Positions 1-8,619 of a stretch of DNA of 64,000 nt are shown one piece after another. The notes below the pieces were generated by a model that saw nothing but the letters and a program-made list of their open reading frames with translations, ran no database searches and was not told the DNA's origin. Origin of the DNA: Mycolicibacterium sp. YH-1. Lineage in GTDB: Bacteria > Actinomycetota > Actinomycetes > Mycobacteriales > Mycobacteriaceae. The stretch covers positions 2,232,001-2,296,000 of the forward strand of contig NZ_CP092915.1 in the NCBI RefSeq assembly GCF_022557175.1, in the 5' to 3' direction. A program made the translations under genes and the position numbers. Positions within the stretch are counted from its first letter, which is position 1, and every line of letters begins with the position of its first letter.

Positions 1-8
1 CATTCGTC

Positions 9-203
9 GTGAGGGTCACGGTGGACCAGGACAAGTGTGTCTCGTCCGGGATGTGCGTGATGAACTCCCCGGACGTCTTCGACCAGCGTGACGACGACGG
101 TGTCGTCGTACTCCTCATCGAGAGTCCCAGCCCCGACCGGGCCGACAGCACCCGCGATGCAGCAGCGGCATGTCCGGCCCTAGCCATCCACATCGAGGAG
201 TGA
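9..203 (+). CDS. Small [3Fe-4S]-type ferredoxin, P450 partner
   Basis: A 64-residue ferredoxin of the type that passes single electrons to bacterial cytochromes P450 in the cytosol. Cysteines lie at C10 and C16 (CVSSGMC) near the N-terminus, and a third is in the C-terminal ACPALAI segment, which is the three-cysteine pattern of mycobacterial [3Fe-4S] ferredoxins. The residue usually called the variable position of the CxxXxxC motif is Ser here. The GTG start lies 8 bases from the window edge, so a start further upstream cannot be excluded. The stop is 4 bases before the next ATG, so it is almost certainly co-transcribed with the P450 that follows and serves as its redox partner. Confidence 0.85.
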   Translation: MRVTVDQDKCVSSGMCVMNSPDVFDQRDDDGVVVLLIESPSPDRADSTRDAAAACPALAIHIEE

Positions 204-207
204 GTCC

Positions 208-1443
208 ATGACAGAAACGCTCGCGACAGACGAGGTCTCCGCCGACATCCCCGAGTACCCGATGGAGCGTGAGGCGCGCTGCCCGTTCGCGCCGCCCCGT
301 CAGATGCTGGAGATGGGCGAGGTCAAACCGCTGTCGCGGGTGCGGATCTGGAACGGCAGCACACCGTGGCTCATCACCGGGTACGAGGTGGCACGGGAGC
401 TGTTCGCCGACGCCCGCGTGAGCGTCGACGACCGCATCGAGGGATTCCCGCACTGGAACGAGCACATGCTCTCCACCGTCAACAAGCGACCGCGCTCGGT
501 GTTCACCGCCGACGCCGAGGAGCACACCCGGTTCCGGCGGATGCTGTCCAAGCCGTTCACGTTCAAGCGTGTCGAGGGCCTGCGTCCGGCGATCCAGAAG
601 ATCACCGACGAGTGCATCGACGAGATCCTGGCCGGGCCGCAGCCCGCCGACATCATCGCGAAGCTCGCGCTGCCGGTCCCCACCGTGGTGATCAGCGAGA
701 TGCTGGGCGTCCCCTACGAGGACCACGAGTTCTTCCAGGAGCACGCCAACGCCGGCCTGGCCCGCTACGCAGCCGCGGACGCCATGCAGAAGGGCGCGAT
801 GAGCCTGCACCAGTATCTGATCAACCTCGTCGAGGAGAAGCAGGCCAACCCGTCCGAGGACGCGGTGTCCGACCTTGCCGAACGCGTGACAGCGGGCGAG
901 ATCAGCGTGAAGGAGGCCGCCCAGTTGGGCACCGGCCTGCTGATCGCCGGCCACGAGACCACCGCCAACATGATCGGCATCGGTGTGCTCGCACTGCTGG
1001 AGAACCCCGAACAGGCTGCCCTGCTTCGTGATTCCGATGATCCGAAGTTCATCGCGAATGCCGCCGAGGAACTGATGCGGTATCTGTCGATCATCCAGAA
1101 CGGTCAGCGGCGTGTGGCCATCGAGGATATCGAGATCGCAGGGGAGACCATCCGCGCAGGCGAGGGCATCATCATCGATCTCGCGCCGGCGAACTGGGAT
1201 GCCGCCGCCTACCCGCGGCCCGACCAGCTTGACTTCACGCGCAGTGCCGGGCAGCAACTCGGCTTCGGCTACGGACGTCACCAGTGCGTCGGTCAGCAGC
1301 TGGCGCGCGCCGAGCTGCAGATCGTGTTCCACACGCTTCTTCGCCGCATCCCCACGCTGCGTCTGGCGATCCCGTTCGACGAGATCCCCTTCAAGCACGA
1401 TCGCCTCGCATACGGCGTCTACGAACTTCCGGTGACCTGGTAG
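208..1443 (+). CDS. Cytochrome P450
   Basis: A soluble class I bacterial P450 of 411 residues, a normal length for the family. It shows the I-helix oxygen-activation motif AGHETT (about residues 247-252), the K-helix ExxR (E288-R291) and the heme loop FGYGRHQCVG (353-362) with C360 as the expected axial thiolate. It would hydroxylate a small hydrophobic substrate using electrons from the ferredoxin encoded just upstream. The ATG is 4 bases after the ferredoxin stop, with GAGTGAG acting as ribosome-binding region. The substrate cannot be read from the sequence; the surrounding acyl-CoA and hydrolase genes suggest a lipid-like or alicyclic compound. P450 subfamily not assigned. Confidence 0.95.
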   Translation: MTETLATDEVSADIPEYPMEREARCPFAPPRQMLEMGEVKPLSRVRIWNGSTPWLITGYEVARELFADARVSVDDRIEGFPHWNEHMLSTVNKRPRSVFTADAEEHTRFRRMLSKPFTFKRVEGLRPAIQKITDECIDEILAGPQPADIIAKLALPVPTVVISEMLGVPYEDHEFFQEHANAGLARYAAADAMQKGAMSLHQYLINLVEEKQANPSEDAVSDLAERVTAGEISVKEAAQLGTGLLIAGHETTANMIGIGVLALLENPEQAALLRDSDDPKFIANAAEELMRYLSIIQNGQRRVAIEDIEIAGETIRAGEGIIIDLAPANWDAAAYPRPDQLDFTRSAGQQLGFGYGRHQCVGQQLARAELQIVFHTLLRRIPTLRLAIPFDEIPFKHDRLAYGVYELPVTW

Positions 1444-1492
1444 CCCGCCAGCCCAACACCAGCCCGCCCGCAGTCCGATTGGAGTACCAACG

Positions 1493-2722
1493 ATGACTAC
1501 CCCGACCTCATCATGGCCGACCCCAGCCCCAACCTCATCACGGCCGACCCCAGCCCCCACCTCACCGCCGGCATCCCTCTATCCCCCCGAGGGCTGGGGT
1601 GCGCCCAAGTACCGCCACGGTCACTCAACCGGCGGAGTCGTCGGCCTGCCCGCCGACACCGAGATCTTCTCCGCCGACAACCACATCTCGGTGGCCGACG
1701 ACATCTTCTTCGACCGGTTCCCCGAGGAGCTGAAGGGTGCGGCGCCGCGCATCTGGTACGAGGACGGCGCCTACATGGTGGGCATGAAGGGCAAGGCCTG
1801 GACCGGCGGTGACTTCGGCCGGGTGCTCATGCAGTACGACGATCTCGCCGGTGCCGCATCCAACAACATCGAGGCGCGCGTCCGGGAACTCAAAGAGGAC
1901 GGCATCGACAGGGAGCTGGCCTTCCCCAACGCCGTGCTCGCCCTCTTCCACTACCCGGACAAGGCGTTGCGCGAGCGCGTGTTCCGGATCTACAACGAGC
2001 ACATCGCAGAACTGCAGGAGCGCTCGGGAGGCCACTTCTACGGCGTCGGTCTAATCAACTGGTGGGACCCGAAGGGCACCCGCAGCACGCTTGAGGAGTT
2101 GAAGGGGTTGGGACTCAAGACGTTCCTGCTGCCACTGAACCCCGGCAAGGATGACGACGGCAACATCTACGACTACGGCAGCACCGATATGGACGCGGTC
2201 TGGGACGAGATCGAGGCGGCCGGGCTGCCGGTCAGCCACCACATCGGCGAGACACCGCCGAAGACGCCGTGCCAGAACAACAGTGTCGTGGTCGGCATGA
2301 TGGTGAACGTCGACTCGTTCCGAGAGCAGTTCGCCAAGTACGTCTTCTCCGGCATCCTGGACCGGCACCCGTCGTTGAACGTCGGCTGGTTCGAGGGCGG
2401 TATCGCCTGGGTTCCCACGGCCTTACAGGACGCCGAGCACATGCTCGCCTCCTATCGGCACATGTTCAACCATCAGCTCTCCCACGACGTCCGCCACTAC
2501 TGGGACAACCACATGAGCGCCTCGTTCATGGTGGATCCGCTGGGGCTGCGCCTGATCGATCAGATCGGTGTCGACAACGTGATGTGGTCCAGCGACTACC
2601 CGCACAACGAGAGCACCTTCGGGTACTCGGAGAAGTCCCTGGCCGCCGTGGTCGAGGCGGTCGGTCCGGACAATGCCGTGAAGATAGTCAGCGGCAACAT
2701 CAAGCGATTCCTCGGGATCTGA
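1493..2722 (+). CDS. Amidohydrolase-2 (ACMSD-like) metal-dependent hydrolase
   Basis: A 409-residue protein of the amidohydrolase_2 group, a TIM-barrel family that includes aminocarboxymuconate-semialdehyde decarboxylase and ring-cleavage hydrolases. Family marks are the N-terminal metal motif around SADNHISV, an internal histidine in SHHIGE, the glycine-rich WFEGGIAWVP loop, and the C-terminal SSDYPHNES with its conserved Asp. The first ~25 residues are an unusual Ser/Thr/Pro/Ala stretch made by a 27-bp tandem duplication. ATG follows GGAG at a good distance. It sits between the P450 and two M24-fold genes, so it probably acts after oxygenation as a C-C or C-N hydrolase or decarboxylase; the exact reaction is unknown. 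Three other members of this family occur in the window. Confidence 0.88.
   Translation: MTTPTSSWPTPAPTSSRPTPAPTSPPASLYPPEGWGAPKYRHGHSTGGVVGLPADTEIFSADNHISVADDIFFDRFPEELKGAAPRIWYEDGAYMVGMKGKAWTGGDFGRVLMQYDDLAGAASNNIEARVRELKEDGIDRELAFPNAVLALFHYPDKALRERVFRIYNEHIAELQERSGGHFYGVGLINWWDPKGTRSTLEELKGLGLKTFLLPLNPGKDDDGNIYDYGSTDMDAVWDEIEAAGLPVSHHIGETPPKTPCQNNSVVVGMMVNVDSFREQFAKYVFSGILDRHPSLNVGWFEGGIAWVPTALQDAEHMLASYRHMFNHQLSHDVRHYWDNHMSASFMVDPLGLRLIDQIGVDNVMWSSDYPHNESTFGYSEKSLAAVVEAVGPDNAVKIVSGNIKRFLGI
1505..1558 (+). repeat. 27-bp tandem duplication in the N-terminal coding region
   Basis: Two near-identical 27-bp units encode TSSWPTPAP and TSSRPTPAP directly after the first four residues of the metal hydrolase. 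A third, degraded unit begins TSPPA. The reading frame is preserved. It looks like recent replication slippage and makes a disordered Pro-rich leader absent from the other family members in this window. Confidence 0.8.
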
Positions 2723-2734
2723 GGGAGCGGCGAT

Positions 2735-3994
2735 ATGACGACATTTCTGCAGCCGAACGCTGCCCTGCTCGACATCCCCGATCTGCCCGACCGCGGCCGC
2801 ATGTATCGCGAGATCGGCGAGCGCCTACGCACGGTGATGAGGGAGAAGGGCGTCGACGCGCTCGTCCTGCTGGGCAACGGCAACGTCGTGTACGCGACCG
2901 GTGCGAGCTGGCCGCTGCTCGACGCTGGCCTGTCCCACGTCGAGCGCCCGGTCGCGATCGTGCTGGCCGACGATCCGCACCCGCACCTCTACATGCCGTT
3001 CCGTGAGGGTTCCGCATGGGAGTCCGAGCTTCCCGCCGATCACGTCCACGGTCCGCTCTACCTCGAGTTCGACGAGGGCGTCGAACGTTTCGCCAAGGTG
3101 CTGGCCGAGCTGGTCCCGCCCGGAGCGAGCATCGCGGTCGACGAACTCACCGGTGCGATGCGGCACGCGTCGAGCCGACTCTTCCCCGCGGGGCCGCCAT
3201 CGGACGCGGCCCTGGTGGTGGGTCCCGCGAAGCTGACGAAGACACCCGATCAGATCTCCTGCATCCGCAAGGCCTGCCGGATCACCGAGGAGGCCGTCAT
3301 CGATGTACACAGGGCGCTGGCTCCCGGTGTCCGTCAGATCGACCTCTCGGCCCAGTTCGTCCGGCGCGCATTCGAACTCGGCGCCACCGCGAACATGCTC
3401 GAGGCCATCTGGCAGGTGATGCCCACCACCAGAGGCAGCGGCAACGTGTGGACCACCACCGGCGATCTTGCCCTTCCTCTGCTGACCACCGAGAAGGAAC
3501 TGGTCAAGGGGGACGTGCTGTGGACCGATGTCAGCATCACCTACGAGGGATACTGCTCGGACTTCGGCCGCACCTGGATCGTGGGTGAGGAGCCGACGGC
3601 CCGCCAGCAGGAGCAGTACCTCAAGTGGCGCGAGATCCTCGGCGCCGTACTGGCGGTGACCAAGGCGGGCGCGACATCGGGTGATCTGGCGCGAGCGGCG
3701 ATCGCGGCCAACGGCGGTCGCAAACCGTGGCTGCCGCACTTCTACCTCGGACACAGCATCGGCACCAATGCTGCCGAAATGCCAATGATCGGAACCGATC
3801 TAGGGCAGGAGTTCGACGACAACTTCGTCTTCCCGGCCGGCATGGTGCTCGTACTGGAGCCGGTGGTCTGGGAGGACGGTACCGGTGGATATCGAAGCGA
3901 GGAGATTGTGGTCATCACCGAGGACGGCTTCACACCGATCACCGACTACCCCTACGCGCCGTACGGCGATGAGCTGATCGGTCTTTCACGATGA
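2735..3994 (+). CDS. M24-family metallohydrolase (Xaa-Pro peptidase/creatinase fold), intact metal site
   Basis: A 419-residue protein with the pita-bread fold of Xaa-Pro aminopeptidase, creatinase and the DMSP lyase DddP. All five expected metal ligands can be placed: D265 (WTDVSI), D276 (CSDFGRT), H340 (LGHSIG), E375 (VLEPVV) and E389 (YRSEEI). The N-terminal half is the usual creatinase-N-like domain. The gene starts 12 bases after the metal hydrolase and overlaps the next gene, a degenerate paralogue, by 4 bases, so the two products probably form a complex. In a catabolic operon it may be a non-peptidase member acting on a small amide, ester or sulfonium-like bond. That is inference; peptidase activity is also possible. 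Confidence 0.88.
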   Translation: MTTFLQPNAALLDIPDLPDRGRMYREIGERLRTVMREKGVDALVLLGNGNVVYATGASWPLLDAGLSHVERPVAIVLADDPHPHLYMPFREGSAWESELPADHVHGPLYLEFDEGVERFAKVLAELVPPGASIAVDELTGAMRHASSRLFPAGPPSDAALVVGPAKLTKTPDQISCIRKACRITEEAVIDVHRALAPGVRQIDLSAQFVRRAFELGATANMLEAIWQVMPTTRGSGNVWTTTGDLALPLLTTEKELVKGDVLWTDVSITYEGYCSDFGRTWIVGEEPTARQQEQYLKWREILGAVLAVTKAGATSGDLARAAIAANGGRKPWLPHFYLGHSIGTNAAEMPMIGTDLGQEFDDNFVFPAGMVLVLEPVVWEDGTGGYRSEEIVVITEDGFTPITDYPYAPYGDELIGLSR

Positions 3995-5130
3995 GCGACG
4001 AGGTTCTTGCCGACGGTCTGGAACTGCGGACCGGTCGGCGCGCACGCGCACTGGCTCAGATGGAGGCCTTCGACCTCGACATCCTGGTGCTGGGCCGCCA
4101 GGCCAACGTCCGGTACGTCACCGGGGCACCGCAGCTGTGGGTGGCGGGCACGCGCCCCTTCGCGCCCATCTGCGTCATGCTGCGCGGCACCGGCGAGATC
4201 CACCTGAACAGCAGCTGGGACGAGGGCATGCCCGAGGAGATCGACCACGATCACCTCTACGGGCTGGCCTGGAACCCGATGACGCTGATGGACGTGCTGA
4301 AAAAAATCGACGGGGCCGCCACGGCGCGCCGCGTCGGAACCGACGCGCTGTCACCCACATTCGCCCAACTTCTGCCGATCGCGTTCCCGAAGGCCGAGTT
4401 CGTCGACGGCGAACTCGCCATGCGTACCGCGCGGCGGATAAAGACGCCCGAGGAGATCGAGTCGCTTCGCAATGCGGCCCGGGTGGCGCAAGCCGGTCTT
4501 GCCGCTGGTGTTTCGGCTGTGGCGCCCGGTGTCACCGAGCAGGCCCTGACCGGCGCGATGCTGGAGGCGATGGCTGCCGGCGGGGTGAGCACGTCGGCCA
4601 CCCAGGACGGTGCGTGGATCACGTCGCGCGAACACCCATGGCGCCACGGTCCACGGGATCGCCGAGTGGGCGCAGGCGACCTGGTGGCGTTTGCGTCTGG
4701 CGCACTCGCGGACGGTTACGTCGGTGAGGTGGGCCGCACGGCGCCGGTCGGCGACGTCCCCGGTGCCGATGAGTTGTATCAGCGTTCGGCAGCGTTGTGG
4801 GACAGGCTGGTTGCGTCGTGCCGTGCCGGTGCTCCGGCCAGCGACCTGCTCGCGGCCTACGAGGCCGCAGGTGAGTCGCTGCCCCCGATGCCGGTGGCGC
4901 ACGGCCTGGGTCTCGGGTTCGACCCGCCCGTGGTGTCACCGGACCTACCCGCGACATCTGCAGCCGAACGCCTCGATCCCGGCACGGTGCTCGCCGTGAC
5001 CGGATACGTGTGGGAAGCGGGAGTCGGCGCCGTCTACCAGCGCGACGCGGTCCTGATCACCCAGAATGGTCCCGAGGTTCTGACCACGGATGCCTCGTCC
5101 CATCGAGCTGCCTCTGTCGGCACGAGCTAG
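3991..5130 (+). CDS. M24-fold protein with degenerate metal site (probable pseudoenzyme)
   Basis: A 379-residue protein aligned over its length with the preceding M24 protein, but lacking most metal ligands. The first Asp is A235 (VAFASG), the second is E246 (GEVGRT), the first Glu is T337 (AVTGYV) and the second Glu is R351 (YQRDAV). Only H304 (AHGLGL) remains. The scaffold motifs GY, GRT and VWEAG are conserved, so the fold is being kept. With a 4-base ATGA overlap it would be made in step with its active neighbour. A structural or regulatory subunit of a heteromeric enzyme is the simplest reading; a new metal-independent activity is the alternative. Confidence 0.82.
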   Translation: MSDEVLADGLELRTGRRARALAQMEAFDLDILVLGRQANVRYVTGAPQLWVAGTRPFAPICVMLRGTGEIHLNSSWDEGMPEEIDHDHLYGLAWNPMTLMDVLKKIDGAATARRVGTDALSPTFAQLLPIAFPKAEFVDGELAMRTARRIKTPEEIESLRNAARVAQAGLAAGVSAVAPGVTEQALTGAMLEAMAAGGVSTSATQDGAWITSREHPWRHGPRDRRVGAGDLVAFASGALADGYVGEVGRTAPVGDVPGADELYQRSAALWDRLVASCRAGAPASDLLAAYEAAGESLPPMPVAHGLGLGFDPPVVSPDLPATSAAERLDPGTVLAVTGYVWEAGVGAVYQRDAVLITQNGPEVLTTDASSHRAASVGTS

Positions 5131-5141
5131 AAGGCGCGGAG

Positions 5142-6128
5142 ATGCCGGGAAAGAAGCAGATGCCTGACAAGAACAAGACCAAGAAGCGACCGTCGGCCGA
5201 GGAGATCATCCTCTACGCCAAGGACCCCAAGACCAAGATCGCGACGATCACGTTCAATCGTCCCGAGTTCCTCAACGCGCCGACATCGGATGCGCGGCTG
5301 CGCTACGCGGACCTGATTCGTGCGTGCAGCGTCGACAACGACGTCAAGGTCGTGGTGATTCGCGGGGTCGGAGACAACCTCGGTAGCGGAGCGGATCTGC
5401 CGGAGTTCATGGAGGGCAATGACGATCCAGAACTTCGACTGCGGGAACTCAAGGTCGAGGGGATGGGCGTCGAGTATCCGCCCAAGGGGTCATTCCGCAA
5501 CGGGGCGACCATCAGCGGTTGGTACGCCAACGTGCAGGCGGGCAACCGGCCGCTGCAGGAGCTGAAGAAGATCAGCATCGTCGAGGCCAAGGGATACTGC
5601 TATGGCTGGCACTTCTACCAGTGCGCCGACGCCGATCTGGTGATCTCGTCGGACGACGCGCTCTTCGGGCACCCGTCGTTCCGCTATTACGGCTGGGGTC
5701 CGCGGATGTGGACCTGGGTGCAGATGATGGGACTGCGCAAGTTCCAGGAGATGGTGTTCACCGGGCGGCCATTCACCGCCGAGGACATGGAGAAGTGCAA
5801 CTTCCTCAATAAGGTCGTGACGCGCGACGCACTGGAGGCTGAGACGCAGAAGTACGCCGAGGCGTGCGCGCGTAATCGGCCCGTCGACACCGTCTACATG
5901 CAGAAGCTCTTCTTCGAGGTCTACAAGCAGCATCAGGGTGAGTACATGGGCAGCCTGCTGTCGGCGTTCTTCGAGTCGATGGGCAGCGGGGTGACCAACG
6001 ACAGCGACGGAGATCTCGACATGCACGAGGCCATCGGCACTGGTCTGGCCGCTGCGGTGAACGACAACGACGACAAGTTCCCTCCCGACTTCCGGCTGTC
6101 CAAGAAGAACCGCAAGAAGCCGAAATAG
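5142..6128 (+). CDS. Enoyl-CoA hydratase/isomerase (crotonase) family protein
   Basis: A 328-residue crotonase-fold protein. The core includes ITFNRPEFLNAP, the oxyanion-hole region VVIRGVGDNLGSGADL and the second loop GYCYGWHFYQCADADLV. It is longer than a classical hydratase (~260 residues), with a Lys-rich N-terminus (MPGKKQ, KNKTKKR) and a Lys-rich C-terminus (SKKNRKKPK). The ATG was chosen because GGCGCGGAG precedes it and the reading frame upstream lies inside the previous gene. The family covers hydratases, isomerases, dehalogenases and ring-opening hydrolases acting on CoA thioesters. Being followed by a CoA transferase, it should work on a CoA-activated intermediate. The specific reaction is unresolved. 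Confidence 0.88.
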   Translation: MPGKKQMPDKNKTKKRPSAEEIILYAKDPKTKIATITFNRPEFLNAPTSDARLRYADLIRACSVDNDVKVVVIRGVGDNLGSGADLPEFMEGNDDPELRLRELKVEGMGVEYPPKGSFRNGATISGWYANVQAGNRPLQELKKISIVEAKGYCYGWHFYQCADADLVISSDDALFGHPSFRYYGWGPRMWTWVQMMGLRKFQEMVFTGRPFTAEDMEKCNFLNKVVTRDALEAETQKYAEACARNRPVDTVYMQKLFFEVYKQHQGEYMGSLLSAFFESMGSGVTNDSDGDLDMHEAIGTGLAAAVNDNDDKFPPDFRLSKKNRKKPK

Positions 6129-6141
6129 CCACGGCCCCCTC

Positions 6142-8577
6142 ATGACATCGCCACTGGGTGGGTACACCGTCATCGACCTGTCGACCGGCATTGCGGGCGC
6201 GTACTGCACCAAGCTGCTCGCCGACGGCGGTGCCGACGTGATCAAGGTTGAACCACCCGAGGGCGATCCGTTGCGCGGGTGGTCGGCCTCGGGTGCGACC
6301 ATCGAGCCGGGTTGTGACGGCGCGCTGTTCAGCTTCCTGTCCTGTTCGAAGCAGAGTGTGGTGATCGACCCCGACGAGGGGATGGACACCGCGCTGGTCG
6401 AGTCACTGCTCGCGTCGGCCGACGCGGTGGTGTGGTCGCGTGGATCGCGGGTTGCGGAGCTGGACTCGTTGTCCCCGCGCCGGATTCACGAACGACACCC
6501 CCACCTGGTGATCACGTCGATCACGGCGTTCGGACTCGACGGCCCGTGGCATGACCGGCCCGCCACCGAGTTCACCCTGCAGGCCTGGTCCGGTGGAACG
6601 ATCGGCATAGGCCGGGGCTCCCAGGACAGGGCACCCGTGCACGTGGGTGGGCAGGTGGGGGACTGGCTGGCCGGGGCCTACGCTTCCGCGATGACACTGG
6701 CGTTTCGCGCCAGGGCACTCGATGACGGCAAGGGCGAGCTTATCGACCTGTCGATGCTCGAGGTCCAGATCCTCGGCCTCACCTACTATCCGGTGACCTA
6801 CTGCGAGATGCTCGGGCGCCCCTGGCGCACCGAACGCAGGCCCACCGTGCCCGGGGTGGCTCAGGCCGCCGACGGTCTCGTCGCACTGGGGTGCGGCACC
6901 GCCCAGCAGTGGCACGACCTGTGCGCCATGTCGGGTCACGACGACTGGATCGATGAGGAGACCACGCTCACCATCACCGAGCAGGCCAACCTGCACGCCG
7001 AGGAGCTCTACGACTGGTTGCGTGATCAGCGCGTCGACGATGTGCGAGATCTCGCCTCGGCGTTCCGGATTCCCAACAGCCCGGTGGGCAACGGTGAGAA
7101 CGTCACGGCGATGGACCATTACCGCGTGCGCAACGCGTTCACCGAGAATCCTCGCGACGGCTTCGTCCAACCCAGCCACCCCTACCGGCTCAGCGGTGTC
7201 GAGCTGCGGAGCCCGGAGCCAGCTCCGCGCCTTGGCGAGCACACCGCGGCACACCGCGCGCGCCCGGCGCCAGCGCGGACCGTACCGCCGACCCGTACCG
7301 ACCGGGACCGGTTGCCGTTCAGTGGTCTTCGCGTTCTCGATATGACGACGTTCTGGGCAGGACCGTCGTGCACGCACGCTATGGCGTTGCTCGGCGCCGA
7401 GGTCATCCACCTGGAGTCGGCGTCGCGGCCGGACGGCACCCGGCTGATCGCCGGCATCCCCGCGAGCGTGGACAAGTGGTGGGAGCGCTCGCCGATCTTC
7501 TCCGCGCTCAACACCAACAAGTTGGGACTCACACTCGACTTCCAGACCGAGCGAGGCCGGGATCTGCTGCGTCGCCTGATACCGACCTGCGACGTCATCG
7601 TCGAGAACTTCACTCCCCGGGTGATCGACCAACTCGGGCTGGACTTCGCCTCGGTACGCGAGCTGCGTGACGACATCATCATGGTCCGCATGCCGGGGTT
7701 CGGCCTTGACGGTCCCTGGCGGGACAACCCGGCGTTCGCCTACATCATTGAGGACGCGTCCGGGCTGAGTTGGCTGACGGGCTATCCCGATCGCAATCCC
7801 TGCGAGCCCTACTCGATCGGTGATCCGAACGCGGGTGTCCACGCGCTCAATGCCGTACAGCTCGCGCTCGAGCACCGCCGTCGCACGGGCGAGGGCGTCC
7901 TGGTCGAGGCCGCCATGGTGGACGCCGCGCTGAACGTGGCCGCAGAACAGGTCATCGAACACTCCGCCTACGGGGTCCTGCTGCAACGCGCGGGCAACCG
8001 CGGACCCGCGGCCGCGCCGCAGAACCTCTACCAGGTCGCGGGCACCGACGAGTTCGGCCGCGACGACTGCTGGGTCGCGGTGGCGGTGAACACCGATGCG
8101 CAGTGGGTGGCGCTGCGCGACGCGATCGGTCGTCCCGACTGGGCGATGGATCCCGAACTGGACGGCGTGGCTGGGCGCAGGTCGCGCGACGACGATATCG
8201 ACGAGTGGCTCGGCGCGTGGTGTCGGGTGCGCAGCGCGGACGACGTGGTCGAAGTGCTGTGGAGCGCAGGGGTGCCGGTGGCCAAGGTCATGCAGCCGCA
8301 CCGCCAGACCGAGCTGGATCAGTTGGCGCATCGGGGCTTCTTCGAGAGCCTGGACCATCCGATCAACCCGTCGGCCCCACACAGCACGCTGCCCGTGCGC
8401 CTGTCGAACGGGCCCGCGAGGTTTCACCGGATTCCCGCACCATTACTGGGCCAGCACAACACCGAGTTGCTGCGTGAACTCGGCGTGACCGACGAGGAGA
8501 TCGACGCGCTGCTCAAGGACGGGGTCATAGGCACCGCACCCGGCCATCGGCGGTCTGGGCGCGTTGAGCCGCGCTGA
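6142..8577 (+). CDS. Double-domain family III (CaiB/BaiF) CoA transferase
   Basis: An 811-residue protein made of two consecutive CaiB/BaiF domains. The first begins GGYTVIDLSTGIAG with LLADGGADVIKVEPP; the second begins near residue 395 with LRVLDMTTFWAG and MALLGAEVIHLES. Single-domain members (~400 residues) dimerise as interlocked rings, so this is a covalent pseudo-dimer. By alignment with YDLLVQAEAG of the single-domain enzyme at 21.8 kb, the catalytic-Asp position reads Glu in the first half (TEFTLQAWSG) and Ala in the second (FAYIIEDASG), so at most one half may be classically active. It would move CoA onto a carboxylic acid made by the upstream enzymes. It starts 13 bases after the crotonase gene and ends the operon. 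Confidence 0.88.
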   Translation: MTSPLGGYTVIDLSTGIAGAYCTKLLADGGADVIKVEPPEGDPLRGWSASGATIEPGCDGALFSFLSCSKQSVVIDPDEGMDTALVESLLASADAVVWSRGSRVAELDSLSPRRIHERHPHLVITSITAFGLDGPWHDRPATEFTLQAWSGGTIGIGRGSQDRAPVHVGGQVGDWLAGAYASAMTLAFRARALDDGKGELIDLSMLEVQILGLTYYPVTYCEMLGRPWRTERRPTVPGVAQAADGLVALGCGTAQQWHDLCAMSGHDDWIDEETTLTITEQANLHAEELYDWLRDQRVDDVRDLASAFRIPNSPVGNGENVTAMDHYRVRNAFTENPRDGFVQPSHPYRLSGVELRSPEPAPRLGEHTAAHRARPAPARTVPPTRTDRDRLPFSGLRVLDMTTFWAGPSCTHAMALLGAEVIHLESASRPDGTRLIAGIPASVDKWWERSPIFSALNTNKLGLTLDFQTERGRDLLRRLIPTCDVIVENFTPRVIDQLGLDFASVRELRDDIIMVRMPGFGLDGPWRDNPAFAYIIEDASGLSWLTGYPDRNPCEPYSIGDPNAGVHALNAVQLALEHRRRTGEGVLVEAAMVDAALNVAAEQVIEHSAYGVLLQRAGNRGPAAAPQNLYQVAGTDEFGRDDCWVAVAVNTDAQWVALRDAIGRPDWAMDPELDGVAGRRSRDDDIDEWLGAWCRVRSADDVVEVLWSAGVPVAKVMQPHRQTELDQLAHRGFFESLDHPINPSAPHSTLPVRLSNGPARFHRIPAPLLGQHNTELLRELGVTDEEIDALLKDGVIGTAPGHRRSGRVEPR

Positions 8578-8593
8578 ACGCGGCTCAGCGCGC
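8559..8593. terminator. GC-rich hairpin between convergent genes
   Basis: GCGCGTTGAGCCGCG pairs with CGCGGCTCAGCGCGC (one G-T mismatch) around a 5-base loop that contains the stop codon of the CoA transferase. It sits between two converging genes and can serve as a terminator in both directions. Confidence 0.65.
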
Positions 8594-8619
8594 CGAAAAC
8601 GCAGTCAGTAGGCCGCTCC

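Noticed and set aside
115-1560. Long open frame of 481 codons antisense to the first P450
   Set aside because: It mirrors a well-supported P450 in GC-rich DNA, has no domain resemblance and overlaps several true genes.
6403-8427. 674-codon frame antisense to the double CoA transferase
   Set aside because: A codon-bias shadow; composition is Arg/His/Val-rich without motifs, and the sense gene has clear CaiB domains.
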